Source of the DNA: Citricoccus sp. SGAir0253
GTDB lineage: Bacteria; Actinomycetota; Actinomycetes; Actinomycetales; Micrococcaceae
DNA length: 64,000 nt
Direction of reading: 5' to 3'
Assembly: GCF_005877055.1 (NCBI RefSeq)
Contig: NZ_CP039424.1
Coordinates: 2,542,001-2,606,000 of the forward strand
Shown here: positions 10,084-19,486 of the stretch, piece by piece
How positions within the stretch are numbered: position 1 is the first letter of the stretch
Layout: every line of letters begins with the position of its first letter
Made by a program: the position numbers and the translations under genes
Notes under the pieces: model-generated
Seen by the model: the letters and a program-made list of their open reading frames with translations, nothing else
Told to the model about the DNA's origin: nothing
Database searches by the model: none

Positions 10084-11334
10084 ATGTTCCTGCTCCGCAA
10101 CGCCGTCCGTGACTATGCCTGGGGATCGACGACCCTCCTGGCGGGGTTGCAGGGGCGCACCCCGACCGGGCGGCCCGAGGCGGAGGTGTGGATGGGCGCC
10201 CACCACGGCGCGCCCTCCGGCGCCGTCCCGGTGGACGCGCCCGCCGGGGACCCCGTCCCGCTGGACGAGCTCATCGCGCGGGACCCGCAGGCGATGCTGG
10301 GCGAGGCCGCCCGCTTCGGCCGGCTGCCGTACCTGGTCAAGCTCCTCGCCGCCGGGCGTCCCCTGTCCATCCAGGCCCACCCCACCCTGGACCAGGCGCG
10401 CGCCGGCCACGCGGCCGAGGAGGCCGCGGGCATCCCGGTCGACGCCGCCCACCGCAACTACCGGGACGACAACCACAAGCCCGAGATGGTCGTCGCGCTC
10501 ACGCCCTTCGCCGCGCTGTGCGGCTTCCGGACGCCCCAGCACGCCGCCGCCTCCTTCGAGCGGCTCGCCGCCGTGCTGGCCGACCACGCCGACGGCGGGG
10601 GTGCGGACCCGGCCCACGCCGTGGCCGGCCTCGCCGCGCGCCTGCGCGCCGGCGCCATCGACGAGGCGTTCTGCGCCCTGCTGGACCCCGCCGGTCCCTG
10701 GGCCGGGGGCGACGCGGTGGCGGCCGCCGTCGCCGCCCTGCGGGACGCGCCCTCCGTCCTGGCGGAGGACCTGAACCTGTCCACCGCCGTGGGCATCGCC
10801 GGGCACTGCCCGCGCGACCCCGGCGTGCTCGTGTCCGTGCTGCTCAACCGCGTGGACCTCGCCCCGGGCCAGGCCATCCACCTGCCGGCCGGCAACGTGC
10901 ACGCCTACCTGCACGGGCTCGGCCTGGAGGTCATGGCCGCCTCGGACAACGTGGTGCGCGGCGGGCTGACCCCCAAGCACGTGGACGTGCCCGAGTTGCG
11001 CCGGGTGGTGCGCTTCGAGGCGCTGCCCGTCCCCTACTGCACGCCCGTGGCCGACGGGCCGGGCCATCTCCTGTTCCGGCCGCCGTTCGAGGAGTTCCAG
11101 CTGGAACGGTTCGACCTGCCGGACGCCGAGGGACGCACGCTCGCCGCGCGCGGACCGGTGATCGCGGTGTGCACGTCCGGGTCGGTGCGCGTCACCACCG
11201 GGGGCCAGGCCGGGCCGGAGGCGGTCCTGTCCGCCGGGGAGTCCGTCTTCCTCGGGGCAGCGGACGGCCCCGCCACCGTCCACGGGGTGGACGGGGACGG
11301 GGCCGCGACGCTGTTCTCCGTGACGCTGCCGTAG
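10084..11334 (+). CDS. manA: Mannose-6-phosphate isomerase, class I
   Basis: 416 residues. Interconverts mannose-6-P and fructose-6-P, feeding GDP-mannose for envelope glycans. Zinc-cupin motifs are visible: SIQAHPTLDQA (about residues 96-106), DDNHKPEM near 130, and HLPAGNVHAYLHGLGLEVM near 265, followed by the Arg in GGLTPKHVDV. Length is normal. It is monocistronic from its own promoter and ends 8 bp from the convergent glpX gene. Confidence 0.93.
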   Translation: MFLLRNAVRDYAWGSTTLLAGLQGRTPTGRPEAEVWMGAHHGAPSGAVPVDAPAGDPVPLDELIARDPQAMLGEAARFGRLPYLVKLLAAGRPLSIQAHPTLDQARAGHAAEEAAGIPVDAAHRNYRDDNHKPEMVVALTPFAALCGFRTPQHAAASFERLAAVLADHADGGGADPAHAVAGLAARLRAGAIDEAFCALLDPAGPWAGGDAVAAAVAALRDAPSVLAEDLNLSTAVGIAGHCPRDPGVLVSVLLNRVDLAPGQAIHLPAGNVHAYLHGLGLEVMAASDNVVRGGLTPKHVDVPELRRVVRFEALPVPYCTPVADGPGHLLFRPPFEEFQLERFDLPDAEGRTLAARGPVIAVCTSGSVRVTTGGQAGPEAVLSAGESVFLGAADGPATVHGVDGDGAATLFSVTLP

Positions 11335-11341
11335 CGGCGCC

Positions 11342-12442
11342 TCAGCCGAGGCGGGTGGGGGCCACGTCGGGGCCGATCCACTGCTCCCACTTGCGGGCCT
11401 GGTGCTCGGCCTCGACCACGCGCACGGTGCCGGACTTCGAGCGCATCACCATCGACTGGGTGACCACGCGGTCGTTGTAGTACCGCACCCCGCGCAGCAG
11501 GTCGCCGTCGGTGATGCCCGTGGCGGCGAAGTAGCAGTTGTCGCTCTTGACGAGGTCGTCGGTGGTGAGCACCGCGTCCAGGTCGTGGCCGGCGTCGAGC
11601 GCCTTCTGCCGCTCCGCCTCGTCCTTCGGGGCCAGGCGGCCCTGGATGACGCCCCCGAGCGCCTTGATGGCGCACGCGGTGATGATGCCCTCCGGGGTGC
11701 CGCCGATGCCCAGCAGCATGTCCACGTCGGTCCCGCCGCGCGCCGCGGCGATGCCGCCGGCCACGTCCCCGTCCATGATGAACTTCACGCGGGCGCCGGC
11801 GGCGCGGATCTCCTGGACGAGCTTCTCGTGGCGGGGGCGCTCGAGGACGCACACGTTGAGCTGGCTCACCGGCTTGTTCAGCGCCTTCGAGACCAGGTGG
11901 ATGTTCTGCTTGATCGGCAGGCGCAGGTCCACGAAGTCGGCCGCCTCGGGCCCGACCACCATCTTGTCCATGTAGAACACGGCGGAGGGGTCGAACATGG
12001 CGCCGCGCTCGGCGACCGCGAACACGGACAGGGCATTGGGGTAGCCCATGGCGGTCAGCCGGGTCCCGTCGATCGGGTCCACGGCCACGTCCACCTCGGG
12101 ACCGGTGCCGTCGCCCACGTTCTCGCCGTTGAACAGCATGGGCGCCTCGTCCTTCTCGCCCTCGCCGATCACCACCACGCCGTTCATCCGCACGGTGTCC
12201 ATGAACGCCCGCATGGCGTCCACGGCCGCGCCGTCCGCGGTGTTCTTGTCCCCGTAGCCCACCCAGTGGCCCGCCGCGATCGCCGCGGCCTCGGTGACCC
12301 GTACGAGCTCCAGCGCGAGGTTGCGGTCCGGCTGGGTGGCGGACACCGCCAGGTTCCGGTTCAGCATGTTGTACTCGGCGTGGTGCTGCTCCGCCGGCTT
12401 CTGGGCCGCAACGCCATCGTTCGCGGGCTGTTCAGTGGTCAC
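11342..12442 (-). CDS. glpX: Class II fructose-1,6-bisphosphatase
   Basis: 366 residues. Gluconeogenic hydrolysis of fructose-1,6-bisphosphate; GlpX is the main FBPase of actinobacteria. Motifs: [10 protein letters not shown] (near 100), [13 protein letters not shown] (near 120) and [12 protein letters not shown] (near 220). I prefer GTG at 12442 (MTTEQPAND) with GGAGAG upstream; an in-frame ATG at 12484 would add 14 residues but lies at or upstream of the predicted transcription start. It is divergent from the DUF4245 gene with a promoter region of only about 75 bp. Confidence 0.94.
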   Translation of the reverse strand: MTTEQPANDGVAAQKPAEQHHAEYNMLNRNLAVSATQPDRNLALELVRVTEAAAIAAGHWVGYGDKNTADGAAVDAMRAFMDTVRMNGVVVIGEGEKDEAPMLFNGENVGDGTGPEVDVAVDPIDGTRLTAMGYPNALSVFAVAERGAMFDPSAVFYMDKMVVGPEAADFVDLRLPIKQNIHLVSKALNKPVSQLNVCVLERPRHEKLVQEIRAAGARVKFIMDGDVAGGIAAARGGTDVDMLLGIGGTPEGIITACAIKALGGVIQGRLAPKDEAERQKALDAGHDLDAVLTTDDLVKSDNCYFAATGITDGDLLRGVRYYNDRVVTQSMVMRSKSGTVRVVEAEHQARKWEQWIGPDVAPTRLG

Positions 12443-12482
12443 CGTGTGTCTCTCCGTCTGCCTCGGGTACGTCTGCGCACCC

Positions 12483-12488
12483 ATCCTA
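12483..12488 (-). promoter_or_regulatory. -10 element of glpX
   Basis: TAGGAT on the minus strand predicts a start of transcription near 12476 and a ~35-nt leader carrying GGAGAG before the GTG at 12442. Confidence 0.45.
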
Positions 12489-12504
12489 GTGTCCGGCGCG
12501 GTGG

Positions 12505-12510
12505 CAGAAT
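12505..12510 (+). promoter_or_regulatory. -10 element of the DUF4245 gene (leaderless)
   Basis: CAGAAT ends 6 nt before the GTG at 12517, the same geometry as in purK and manA. Confidence 0.4.
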
Positions 12511-12516
12511 GGACCG

Positions 12517-13107
12517 GTGACCTCCCCCGAGCCAGCGCCCAGCAGTGCCCCCAAGCCGCGACTGACCCAGAAGCAGGTGACGCGGGCCAGCCAGTCGGCC
12601 GGTCCCATGGTCATCAGCGTCCTGGCCACCCTCGCCCTCGCCCTCCTCGTCGTGTTCATCAACCCCGGCTCCACGGACCGGACCTACCGGCCGGACGTGG
12701 ACGTGCCGACCGTCGCCCGCCAGGCCACGGCCACCGCCGGGTTCCGGGCCGTCGCCCCGGAGGTGCCGGAGGGGTGGACCGCCAACTACGCGCGCTGGAA
12801 CGCCGCCGGCAGCGACCGGGTGGAGTCCTGGGAGGCCGGCTACGTGACCCCGGAGGAGGACTTCGCCGGGTTCACGCAGACCGCGCAGGCCAACCCCACG
12901 TGGCTGTCGCAGCAGATGGACAACGCCCCCCGGACCGGCACCCGCTCCGTGGACGGCACCACGTGGGAGCTGCACGAGCCCCGCGACGGCGACCGCCACA
13001 TGGTCGCCGAGCTCGGCGGCACCACCGTCATCGTCACGGGCTCCGGGGACCTCGGGGTCATGGATACACTCGCCTCGGCCATCCAGAAGGACCTCCAGGA
13101 GGACTAG
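12517..13107 (+). CDS. DUF4245 domain-containing membrane-anchored protein
   Basis: 196 residues. A short cytoplasmic N-terminus ([17 protein letters not shown]) leads into one membrane helix (about residues 28-48), then an extracytoplasmic domain with [12 protein letters not shown] and a [18 protein letters not shown] stretch typical of DUF4245. The function of the family is unknown. In many Actinobacteria it lies back to back with glpX, as here. The carbonic anhydrase gene begins 3 bp after its stop, so both share a transcript. Confidence 0.82.
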   Translation: MTSPEPAPSSAPKPRLTQKQVTRASQSAGPMVISVLATLALALLVVFINPGSTDRTYRPDVDVPTVARQATATAGFRAVAPEVPEGWTANYARWNAAGSDRVESWEAGYVTPEEDFAGFTQTAQANPTWLSQQMDNAPRTGTRSVDGTTWELHEPRDGDRHMVAELGGTTVIVTGSGDLGVMDTLASAIQKDLQED

Positions 13108-13109
13108 TC

Positions 13110-13751
13110 ATGACCCTGACCCCCACCGAAGCCTACGAGCTCATGCGCCGGGGCAACGAGCGCTTCGTCTCCGGCGGCTCCGAGCACCCCAACCAGGACG
13201 CGGCCCGGCGCACCTCCCTGGCCAACGGGCAGAACCCGATCGCCGTGGTGTTCGGCTGCTCCGACTCGCGGCTGGCCGCCGAGATCATCTTCGACCTGGG
13301 CCTGGGCGACCTGTTCGTCATCCGCACCGCCGGCCAGGTCATCGACGACGCCGTCCTCGGCTCGCTCGAGTTCAGCGTGGACGTGCTGTCCGTGCCGCTC
13401 ATCGTGGTCCTGGGCCACGACAGCTGCGGCGCCGTGACCGGCGCGCTGGCCTCCTACGACTCCGGGGAGATGCCCGCCGGCTTCCAGCGCTCGCTCGTGG
13501 AGCGGATCATGCCCTCGGTGTTCGCCGCCCGCCGCCAGGGCGTGGAGGACGTCAACGGCACGGTCGCCGAGCACACCGTGCAGACCTGCCAGCGCCTCGT
13601 GGAGTCCTCGATGTCCGTGGCCCGGGCCGTGGAGGAGGGCCGGACCGCGATCGTGGGCCTGACCTACTCCCTCGCCGAGGGCACCGCCCGGCCCGTCCGG
13701 GTCATCGGCGAGGTCGCGGTCCCCGGCCTGGAGGCCGGCGCCGCCCGCTGA
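13110..13751 (+). CDS. Beta-class carbonic anhydrase
   Basis: 213 residues. Reversible hydration of CO2. Zinc ligands are in FGCSDSR (C and the D/R dyad, about residues 48-54) and LGHDSCGAV (H and C, near 105-113), the standard beta-CA Cys-Asp-His-Cys set. AGGAGG precedes the ATG by 7 nt, inside the end of the DUF4245 gene. A strong hairpin follows the stop codon. It is likely needed to supply bicarbonate for carboxylases at ambient CO2; that is general knowledge of the family. Confidence 0.92.
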   Translation: MTLTPTEAYELMRRGNERFVSGGSEHPNQDAARRTSLANGQNPIAVVFGCSDSRLAAEIIFDLGLGDLFVIRTAGQVIDDAVLGSLEFSVDVLSVPLIVVLGHDSCGAVTGALASYDSGEMPAGFQRSLVERIMPSVFAARRQGVEDVNGTVAEHTVQTCQRLVESSMSVARAVEEGRTAIVGLTYSLAEGTARPVRVIGEVAVPGLEAGAAR

Positions 13752-13756
13752 GCCCG

Positions 13757-13787
13757 CCGGCCCCGGCGCCGCTCGCGCCGGGGCCGG
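13757..13787. terminator. Bidirectional terminator hairpin
   Basis: Perfect inverted repeat (13-bp stem, core GGCCCCGGCGC, 5-nt loop) between the convergent carbonic anhydrase and response regulator genes. It lacks a clear T-run, as is common in high-GC actinobacteria. Confidence 0.6.
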
Positions 13788-13794
13788 GGAGCGC

Positions 13795-14460
13795 TCATCC
13801 CCGCACCAGGCGCAGCGAGCGCGCCACCGTCACCGCCTCGGTGCGGTTGCCCACGCCGAGCTTGTGGAACACGTGGTGCAGGTGGGTCTTGACCGTGGCC
13901 TGGGAGATGAACAGCGCGGCCGCGATCTCGCGGTTCGTCCGGCCCCGCGCGAGGTGCTCGAGGATCTCGACCTCGCGCGGGCTCAGGGCGGGCCCCCCGG
14001 GCGCCCCGGCGCCCAGCGCGCGCCGCGCCAGCGCTGCCGGCAGCGTCCACGTCCCGGCGGCGGTCCGCGCGACCGCGTCGCGCAGCTGCTCGGCCGAGGC
14101 GTCCTTGAGCAGGTAGCCGGACGCCCCCGCGGACAGGGCCGCCTGCACGTCCGCCACCGCCCCATAGGTCGTCACCACCAGCACCGGCAGTCCCGGCTGC
14201 GTGGCGCCGAGCCGCCGGGTCGCCTCGATCCCCGAGGGGCCCGGTCCCAGCTCGAGGTCCATCACGACGACGTCGGGCCCCTCCCCGGCCGCGCGCAGCC
14301 GGTCCGCGGTGGCGAGCGCCTCCTCGGCGCCCGCGGCCTCCGCGATGACGCGCAGGGCGCCGCCGGCCTCGAGGACGGCCCGCAGCCCGGCGCGCACGAC
14401 CGGGTGGTCGTCCACCAGCATGACCCGCACCGGCCCCGCGGGCGCCTCGCCGGCCGTCAT
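13795..14460 (-). CDS. NarL/FixJ-type response regulator
   Basis: 221 residues. Receiver domain (VRVMLVDDHPVVRAGL with D17/D18; phospho-acceptor D68 in VVVMDLE; YLLKDAS lysine near 125), then a LuxR-type helix-turn-helix (LSPREVEILEHLARGRTNREIAAALFIS and VKTHLHHVFHKLGV, about residues 155-205). The start ATG overlaps the stop of the kinase gene (ATGA), so kinase and regulator are coupled. The likely targets are the divergent FtsX/ABC genes next door, an inference from position. Confidence 0.9.
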   Translation of the reverse strand: MTAGEAPAGPVRVMLVDDHPVVRAGLRAVLEAGGALRVIAEAAGAEEALATADRLRAAGEGPDVVVMDLELGPGPSGIEATRRLGATQPGLPVLVVTTYGAVADVQAALSAGASGYLLKDASAEQLRDAVARTAAGTWTLPAALARRALGAGAPGGPALSPREVEILEHLARGRTNREIAAALFISQATVKTHLHHVFHKLGVGNRTEAVTVARSLRLVRG

Positions 14461-15854
14461 CGCCCCGCCTCCCCGCGTGCCGTCGGCAGCGCGAGGGCCA
14501 CCACCGTGCCCGAGCCGGGGGCCGCTCCCTCGCCGGGATGGGCGTCCTCCACCGTGAGCGTGCCCCCGAGCGCCGCGGCGCGCTCGCGCATGGCCCGGAT
14601 CCCGAACCCCTCGGGACGCCCGCCACGGCCCCGGCCGTCGTCGTGGACGTCCAGCGTCACCTCGCCGGCGTGCACCGCCAGGGTCACCACGCAGCGCCGG
14701 GCCCGGGCGTGCAGCACCACGTTGGCCAGCGCGGACTGCGCCACCCGCAGCACCGCCGTGGCCACCTCCTCCTCCAGTCGGGGACCGGAGGCGGGACCGT
14801 GGAGGGTGACCGCGAGGTCGGACCCGGCCGCCCGGGCGGTCCGCTCGGCGGCGCGGCAGGCGCCGGCGAGCGCGGCGTCCAGCCCCTCCCCCGGACCGCC
14901 GCGCTCCACGAGCGCCCGGGCCTGGACCAGGTTCTCGGCCGCCGACCGCTCGATCTGCCGCAGCCGGGAGGCGAGCGGCTCCCCGGGGTCCTCCTCCAGG
15001 GCGGCCCGGGAGAGCAGGACCACGGAGGCCAGGCCCTGGGCGAGCGTGTCGTGCAGGTCCCGGGCCCACCGCTCGCGCTCGGCGAGGGCGCCGGCCTGGC
15101 GCTCGGAGGCCGCGAGCCGGTCCCGGGTGGCCCGCAGGTCCTCGCTCGTGCGGCGCTGGGCCCGGGCCTCCTCGAGGAACAGCACGTAGGCCGTCCACAG
15201 GGCCACCGCCACCGCGGCGCCGAGCACGGGCCCCACCACCGCGCCGACGTCCAGGGTCCCGCGGTGCCACCGGAAGCCGGCGACGACGGCCAGGGCCAGC
15301 ACGACCACGAGGGCCAGGGCGACCGGCAGCGAGCGGCGCCCCACCACGTGCAGGTGCAGGAAGAACAGCGGGAAGGCGAGCCAGGCGAAGTCCACGTGCA
15401 CGGCGAGCAGGCCGAGCCAGGCCACGGTCACGAGGGCGAGCCACGCGGGGCCGCCGGGCCCCGCGGCCCCGCCGTCCGTGCCCTCCCAGCCGGCGGCCCG
15501 GGCCCGGCGCCGCTCCACCGCCGTGCCGGCCAGGTAGAGGCCGGCGAACACCGCGGCCAGCGCACCGGTGACCCAGGCCGCCGCGTGGTCCCCGGACCGC
15601 AGGGCGGGGGCGAGGGAGCGGGCCAGCCCGAGGACCAGCAGCACCGCCACGGAGACGTGCAGGACCAGGCGCATGGCCCCGAGCAGCTCCGGGATGCGCG
15701 TGCCGGGGATCCCCTCGCCAGCGCCGCGGGCCGTCTCCGCGCGCGCTCCCGTGGCCGCACCGGGCACCGCGGGCGCACCCGGCCGCCCGGCCGGGCCGGC
15801 CGGCTCCACCGGCTCCTCCGGTCCCTCCGCTGCCGGGGCACGCACCGTCTCCAT
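14457..15854 (-). CDS. Sensor histidine kinase (HisKA_3/NarX-DesK type)
   Basis: 465 residues. A Pro/Ala/Glu-rich N-terminus of ~58 residues is followed by about six membrane helices (60-225), a coiled-coil linker (LEEARAQRRTSEDLRATRDRL), the phospho-acceptor H268 in ERWARDLHDTLAQGL, and the ATPase domain (ALANVVLHARARR, DDGRGRGGRPEGFGI, GTVVALALPT). It has no large sensor loop, so it probably senses membrane or envelope state. Start ATG 15854 lies 6 nt after a TAGCCT -10, so the operon mRNA is leaderless. Confidence 0.9.
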   Translation of the reverse strand: METVRAPAAEGPEEPVEPAGPAGRPGAPAVPGAATGARAETARGAGEGIPGTRIPELLGAMRLVLHVSVAVLLVLGLARSLAPALRSGDHAAAWVTGALAAVFAGLYLAGTAVERRRARAAGWEGTDGGAAGPGGPAWLALVTVAWLGLLAVHVDFAWLAFPLFFLHLHVVGRRSLPVALALVVVLALAVVAGFRWHRGTLDVGAVVGPVLGAAVAVALWTAYVLFLEEARAQRRTSEDLRATRDRLAASERQAGALAERERWARDLHDTLAQGLASVVLLSRAALEEDPGEPLASRLRQIERSAAENLVQARALVERGGPGEGLDAALAGACRAAERTARAAGSDLAVTLHGPASGPRLEEEVATAVLRVAQSALANVVLHARARRCVVTLAVHAGEVTLDVHDDGRGRGGRPEGFGIRAMRERAAALGGTLTVEDAHPGEGAAPGSGTVVALALPTARGEAGR

Positions 15855-15860
15855 CCGTGC

Positions 15861-15866
15861 AGGCTA
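15861..15866 (-). promoter_or_regulatory. -10 element of the two-component operon (leaderless)
   Basis: TAGCCT on the minus strand, 6 nt (GCACGG) before the kinase ATG at 15854. Confidence 0.55.
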
Positions 15867-16001
15867 GCCCGGCCGGGCCGCCCGCGGGTGGGGCGGGATC
15901 CACCGAAGGGTTGATCCCGGACCGTCCGGGTGGCCGATGTGCGCGCCGGGCCCGCACGCGAGGCTGGACGGCGTCCCGGTCCCGTCCACGAGGAGTCCCC
16001 C

Positions 16002-17204
16002 GTGCCCGTCCCGTCCCCCCTGTACCTCTCACTGCGCGATGTCCGCTCCTCCGCCGGCCGGTTCTCCCTGCTCGGGGCGGTCGTCGCGCTGGTCACCCTG
16101 CTCCTGGTCTTCCTCACCGCCCTGACCGGCGGACTGGCCGAGCAGAACGTCTCCGCCGTGCGCGCCTGGGAGGACGCCGGCGCCGGGTCGGACGTCACCG
16201 TGGCCTTCGGCGCCGCCCACGCCACCGACCCCGCGGACGTGGAGGCCTCCTTCACCGCCTCGAGCGTGGACGCCGCGCAGCTGACCGCGTGGCGGCGGGA
16301 CGGGCAGGTGTCCTGGGCCGAGCCGGTGGGCATCACCCAGGCGCGCGCCGACTCCGGCGCCGCGGCGGCGGCCCTGACCCTGGTGGGGCTCGAGCCCGGC
16401 TCGCGGCTCGCCCCCGAGGGCGCCGGCCCGGTCCTCCGCACGGAGGCCCTCCCCGCCGGCCGGGCCGCCGCCGACGCGGCCGGCACGGCTGGCGCGGACG
16501 GCACGGCCGGCACGGCCGGCACGGTGGTGCTCAGCGAGAGCGCGGCCGCGGACCTCGGCGCGGCCCCCGGGGACCGGCTCGAGGTCAACGGCCGGGCCCT
16601 GGCCGTCGGCGGCACCGTCCCGGACGCGTGGTACTCGCACACCCCCGTCGCGTGGCTGCCCCTGGAGGCATGGACCGCGGTCTCCCGGTCCCCCGCGGAC
16701 ACCGCCACGGTCCTGGTGGCCGGGACGGACCCGGCGGCCGGCCACCGTCCTGCCGCCGCGCAGGGCACCGCCACCGTGGCGACGGACGTGGCCGGTGCGC
16801 TCGCCGCGCTGCCCTCGTACTCCTCCGAGAACGGCTCGCTCGTGCTGATGCAGGGCTTCCTGTACGGCATCTCCTCCCTCGTGATCGCCGCGTTCATGGC
16901 CGTCATCACGCTCCAGCGCACCCCGGACATCGCGGTCCTCAAGGCCCTGGGGGCCACCACGGGCTGGGTGGTCCGGGACGCCCTGGCCCAGGCGGCGATC
17001 GTCCTCCTCGGCGGCGCCGTCGTCGGGGCCGGCCTCGGCACGGCCGGGCTCCTGCTGGCCCGCGGCGCCGTGCCCGTCCAGCTCGACGCGGCCGCCGTCG
17101 CCGTGCCCGTGCTGGCCACCCTCGCGCTCGGCCTCGCCGCGGCCGCGGCCGCCGTGTGGCGCACGTGCCGCGTGGACCCGCTCGTCGCCCTCGGCGGCAG
17201 CTGA
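16002..17204 (+). CDS. FtsX-like ABC transporter permease (MacB/DevC type)
   Basis: 400 residues. One membrane helix near the N-terminus (SLLGAVVALVTLLLVFLTAL, about 20-39), a ~250-residue extracytoplasmic domain, then three C-terminal helices in the FtsX pattern (SLVIAAFMAVITLQRTPDIAVLKALGAT near 300, then two Ala/Leu/Val-rich helices). LKALGAT is the typical contact with the ATPase. GTG 16002 follows GAGGAG. The ABC ATPase gene follows after 75 bp. Such pairs drive mechanotransmission or export of peptides and lipids; substrate unknown. The divergent two-component system suggests envelope-stress control. Confidence 0.87.
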   Translation: MPVPSPLYLSLRDVRSSAGRFSLLGAVVALVTLLLVFLTALTGGLAEQNVSAVRAWEDAGAGSDVTVAFGAAHATDPADVEASFTASSVDAAQLTAWRRDGQVSWAEPVGITQARADSGAAAAALTLVGLEPGSRLAPEGAGPVLRTEALPAGRAAADAAGTAGADGTAGTAGTVVLSESAAADLGAAPGDRLEVNGRALAVGGTVPDAWYSHTPVAWLPLEAWTAVSRSPADTATVLVAGTDPAAGHRPAAAQGTATVATDVAGALAALPSYSSENGSLVLMQGFLYGISSLVIAAFMAVITLQRTPDIAVLKALGATTGWVVRDALAQAAIVLLGGAVVGAGLGTAGLLLARGAVPVQLDAAAVAVPVLATLALGLAAAAAAVWRTCRVDPLVALGGS

Positions 17205-17279
17205 GCCACCGCGCCCCGCCACCCGCGCACGCCCCCTCCCCCGGACCACCCCGCACGCCCCACCCCTGGAAGGACCTCC

Positions 17280-17960
17280 ATGCTGACCCTGAACGACGTG
17301 ACCCTGGCCTACCCCGACGGTGAGGACGGCACCCTGTACGCCCTGGACGGCGTGGACCTCACCGTCCCGGACGGGCAGCTGCTCGCGCTCGTCGGCCCGT
17401 CCGGCTCCGGCAAGTCCAGCCTGCTCGCCGTCGCCGCGGCCCTCGTGAGCCCCACCGCCGGCTCCGTGCGCATCGACGGGACCGAGGTGACGGCGGCCGG
17501 GGAGGCCGAGCGCGCCCGCATCCGGCGCGAGCGCGTGGGCCTCGTGTTCCAGCAGCCGCGGCTGCTGCCCTCGCTGACGGCCCTCGAGCAGCTGGAGCTG
17601 GTCGGCGTGCTGGCCGGCAACCGGCCCCGCGCGGTCCGCACCGCCGCGCGGGAGGCGCTGGCCGCCGTCGGGCTCTCCGGGGCCGCGCACCGCCGGCCCC
17701 ACCAGCTCTCCGGCGGCCAGCGCCAGCGGGTCAACATCGCCCGGGCCCTGCTCGGCGAGCCCGCCGTGCTGCTCGTGGACGAGCCGACCTCGGCGCTGGA
17801 CCACGAGCGCTCGGCCGAGGTGATGGACCTGCTCGCCACGCTCACCCACGAGCGGTCCACGGCCACCGTGGTGGTCACCCACGACCTCGAGTTCGTCCCG
17901 GTCGCGGACCGATCGGTCACCCTGCGTGACGGACGGATCCGGCCGGGGGCGACGCACTAG
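17280..17960 (+). CDS. ABC transporter ATPase (LolD/MacB-like)
   Basis: 226 residues. Walker A GPSGSGKS at 39-46, Q-loop [11 protein letters not shown] near 96, signature [16 protein letters not shown] near 142, Walker [13 protein letters not shown] near 162 and the H-loop VVVTHD near 198. Sequence type is that of ATPases paired with FtsX-like permeases. GGAAGGACC lies before the ATG. It partners the upstream permease. The fumC promoter starts right after its stop. Confidence 0.92.
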   Translation: MLTLNDVTLAYPDGEDGTLYALDGVDLTVPDGQLLALVGPSGSGKSSLLAVAAALVSPTAGSVRIDGTEVTAAGEAERARIRRERVGLVFQQPRLLPSLTALEQLELVGVLAGNRPRAVRTAAREALAAVGLSGAAHRRPHQLSGGQRQRVNIARALLGEPAVLLVDEPTSALDHERSAEVMDLLATLTHERSTATVVVTHDLEFVPVADRSVTLRDGRIRPGATH

Positions 17961-17963
17961 AGT
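17958..17963 (+). promoter_or_regulatory. -10 element of fumC
   Basis: TAGAGT, overlapping the ABC gene stop codon, ends 8 nt before the fumC ATG at 17972. Confidence 0.5.
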
Positions 17964-17971
17964 TGGGCACC

Positions 17972-19408
17972 ATGACCGATCAGACTCCTTCCGAGCACTC
18001 TTCCGCACAGCAGTTCCGCATCGAGCACGACACGATGGGCGAGGTCAAGGTCCCCGTCGACGCCCTGTACCGGGCGCAGACCCAGCGCGCCGTGGAGAAC
18101 TTCCCGATCTCCGGCAAGACGCTCGAGCCGGCCCACATCCACGCCCTGGCCCAGGTCAAGAAGGCCGCCGCGAAGGCCAACGCCGAGCTCGGCGTGATCT
18201 CCGAGGAGCGCCGGGACGCGATCGTGGCCGCCGCGGACGAGGTCATCTCCGGCCAGCACGACGCGCACTACCCGATCGACGTGTTCCAGACCGGCTCGGG
18301 CACCTCCTCGAACATGAACACCAACGAGGTGCTGGCGAACCTGGCCACCCGCTCGCTGAAGGCCGCCGGCTCGGACACCGAGGTCCACCCGAACGACCAC
18401 GTCAACGCCTCGCAGTCCTCCAACGACGTGTTCCCCACCTCGGTGCACATCGCCGTCACGGGCGCCCTGATCAACGACCTGAAGCCGGCCCTCGAGCACC
18501 TCGCCGCCTCCCTGGAGCGCAAGGCCAAGGAGTTCGAGAACGTGGTCAAGTCCGGCCGCACCCACCTGATGGACGCCACCCCGGTCACCCTGGGCCAGGA
18601 GTTCGGCGGCTACGCCGCGCAGGTGCGCTACGGGATCGAGCGCATCGACGCCTCCCTGCCGCGCGTGGCCGAGGTCCCGCTGGGCGGCACCGCCGTGGGC
18701 ACCGGCATCAACACCCCCAAGGGCTTCTCCGCCCGCGTGATCGAGCTGCTCGCCGAGGAGACCGGCCTGCCGATCACCGAGGCGCGCAACCACTTCGAGG
18801 CCCAGGCCAACCGCGACGGCCTCGTGGAGGCCTCCGGCCAGCTGCGCAACATCGCCTACTCGTTCATGAAGATCAACAACGACCTGCGCTGGATGGGCTC
18901 CGGCCCGAACACCGGCCTGGGCGAGATCCTCATCCCGGACCTGCAGCCGGGCTCCTCGATCATGCCGGGCAAGGTCAACCCCGTCATCTGCGAGGCGGCC
19001 ATCATGGTCTGCGCCCAGGTGATCGGCAACGACACCACGGTGTCCCTGTCCTCCACCAACGGCGCCTTCGAGCTCAACGTCGGCATCCCGGTGATGGCCG
19101 CCAACCTGCTGGAGTCCATCCGCCTGCTGGCCAACACCTCCCGCGTCATGGCGGACAAGATGATCGACGGCATCGAGGCCAACGTGGAGCGCTGCTCCTT
19201 CCTGGCCGGGGCCTCCCCGTCCATCGTCACCCCGCTGAACAAGGTCATCGGCTACGAGGCGGCCGCGAAGATCGCCAAGCACTCCGTGGCCCAGAAGATG
19301 ACCGTGCGCGAGGCCGTGGTGGACCTCGGCTACGTGGAGCGCGGCGAGGTCACCGAGGAGCAGCTGGACGCGGCCCTGGACACCATGTCCATGACCCACC
19401 CGGCCTGA
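17972..19408 (+). CDS. fumC: Class II fumarate hydratase
   Basis: 478 residues. Fumarate/malate interconversion in the TCA cycle. Family motifs: [16 protein letters not shown] near 105, [14 protein letters not shown] near 140, [10 protein letters not shown] (active-site His) near 190, and the signature [10 protein letters not shown] near 325. Normal length for the homotetrameric iron-independent enzyme. ATG 17972 ([11 protein letters not shown]) is preferred over a TTG three codons upstream because of the -10 position. Strong palindromic terminators follow. Confidence 0.97.
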   Translation: MTDQTPSEHSSAQQFRIEHDTMGEVKVPVDALYRAQTQRAVENFPISGKTLEPAHIHALAQVKKAAAKANAELGVISEERRDAIVAAADEVISGQHDAHYPIDVFQTGSGTSSNMNTNEVLANLATRSLKAAGSDTEVHPNDHVNASQSSNDVFPTSVHIAVTGALINDLKPALEHLAASLERKAKEFENVVKSGRTHLMDATPVTLGQEFGGYAAQVRYGIERIDASLPRVAEVPLGGTAVGTGINTPKGFSARVIELLAEETGLPITEARNHFEAQANRDGLVEASGQLRNIAYSFMKINNDLRWMGSGPNTGLGEILIPDLQPGSSIMPGKVNPVICEAAIMVCAQVIGNDTTVSLSSTNGAFELNVGIPVMAANLLESIRLLANTSRVMADKMIDGIEANVERCSFLAGASPSIVTPLNKVIGYEAAAKIAKHSVAQKMTVREAVVDLGYVERGEVTEEQLDAALDTMSMTHPA

Positions 19409-19430
19409 TCCCCCGCCGCCCCCTGGCTCC

Positions 19431-19462
19431 GGGGGCAATCCCCACCGGTGGGGATGGCCCCC
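19431..19462. terminator. Bidirectional terminator after fumC
   Basis: A nearly perfect 32-nt palindrome (one mismatch) centred on ATCCCCACCGGTGGGGAT, between the convergent fumC and Nudix genes. A smaller CCCCC/GGGGG hairpin precedes it. Confidence 0.65.
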
Positions 19463-19486
19463 ACAGCACCCCGGAGGCCCGGTCCG

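Noticed and set aside
15428-17281. Minus-strand open frame over the FtsX permease
   Set aside because: Ser/Thr/Ala/Arg-rich shadow with no domain; the plus-strand permease has membrane helices and FtsX motifs.
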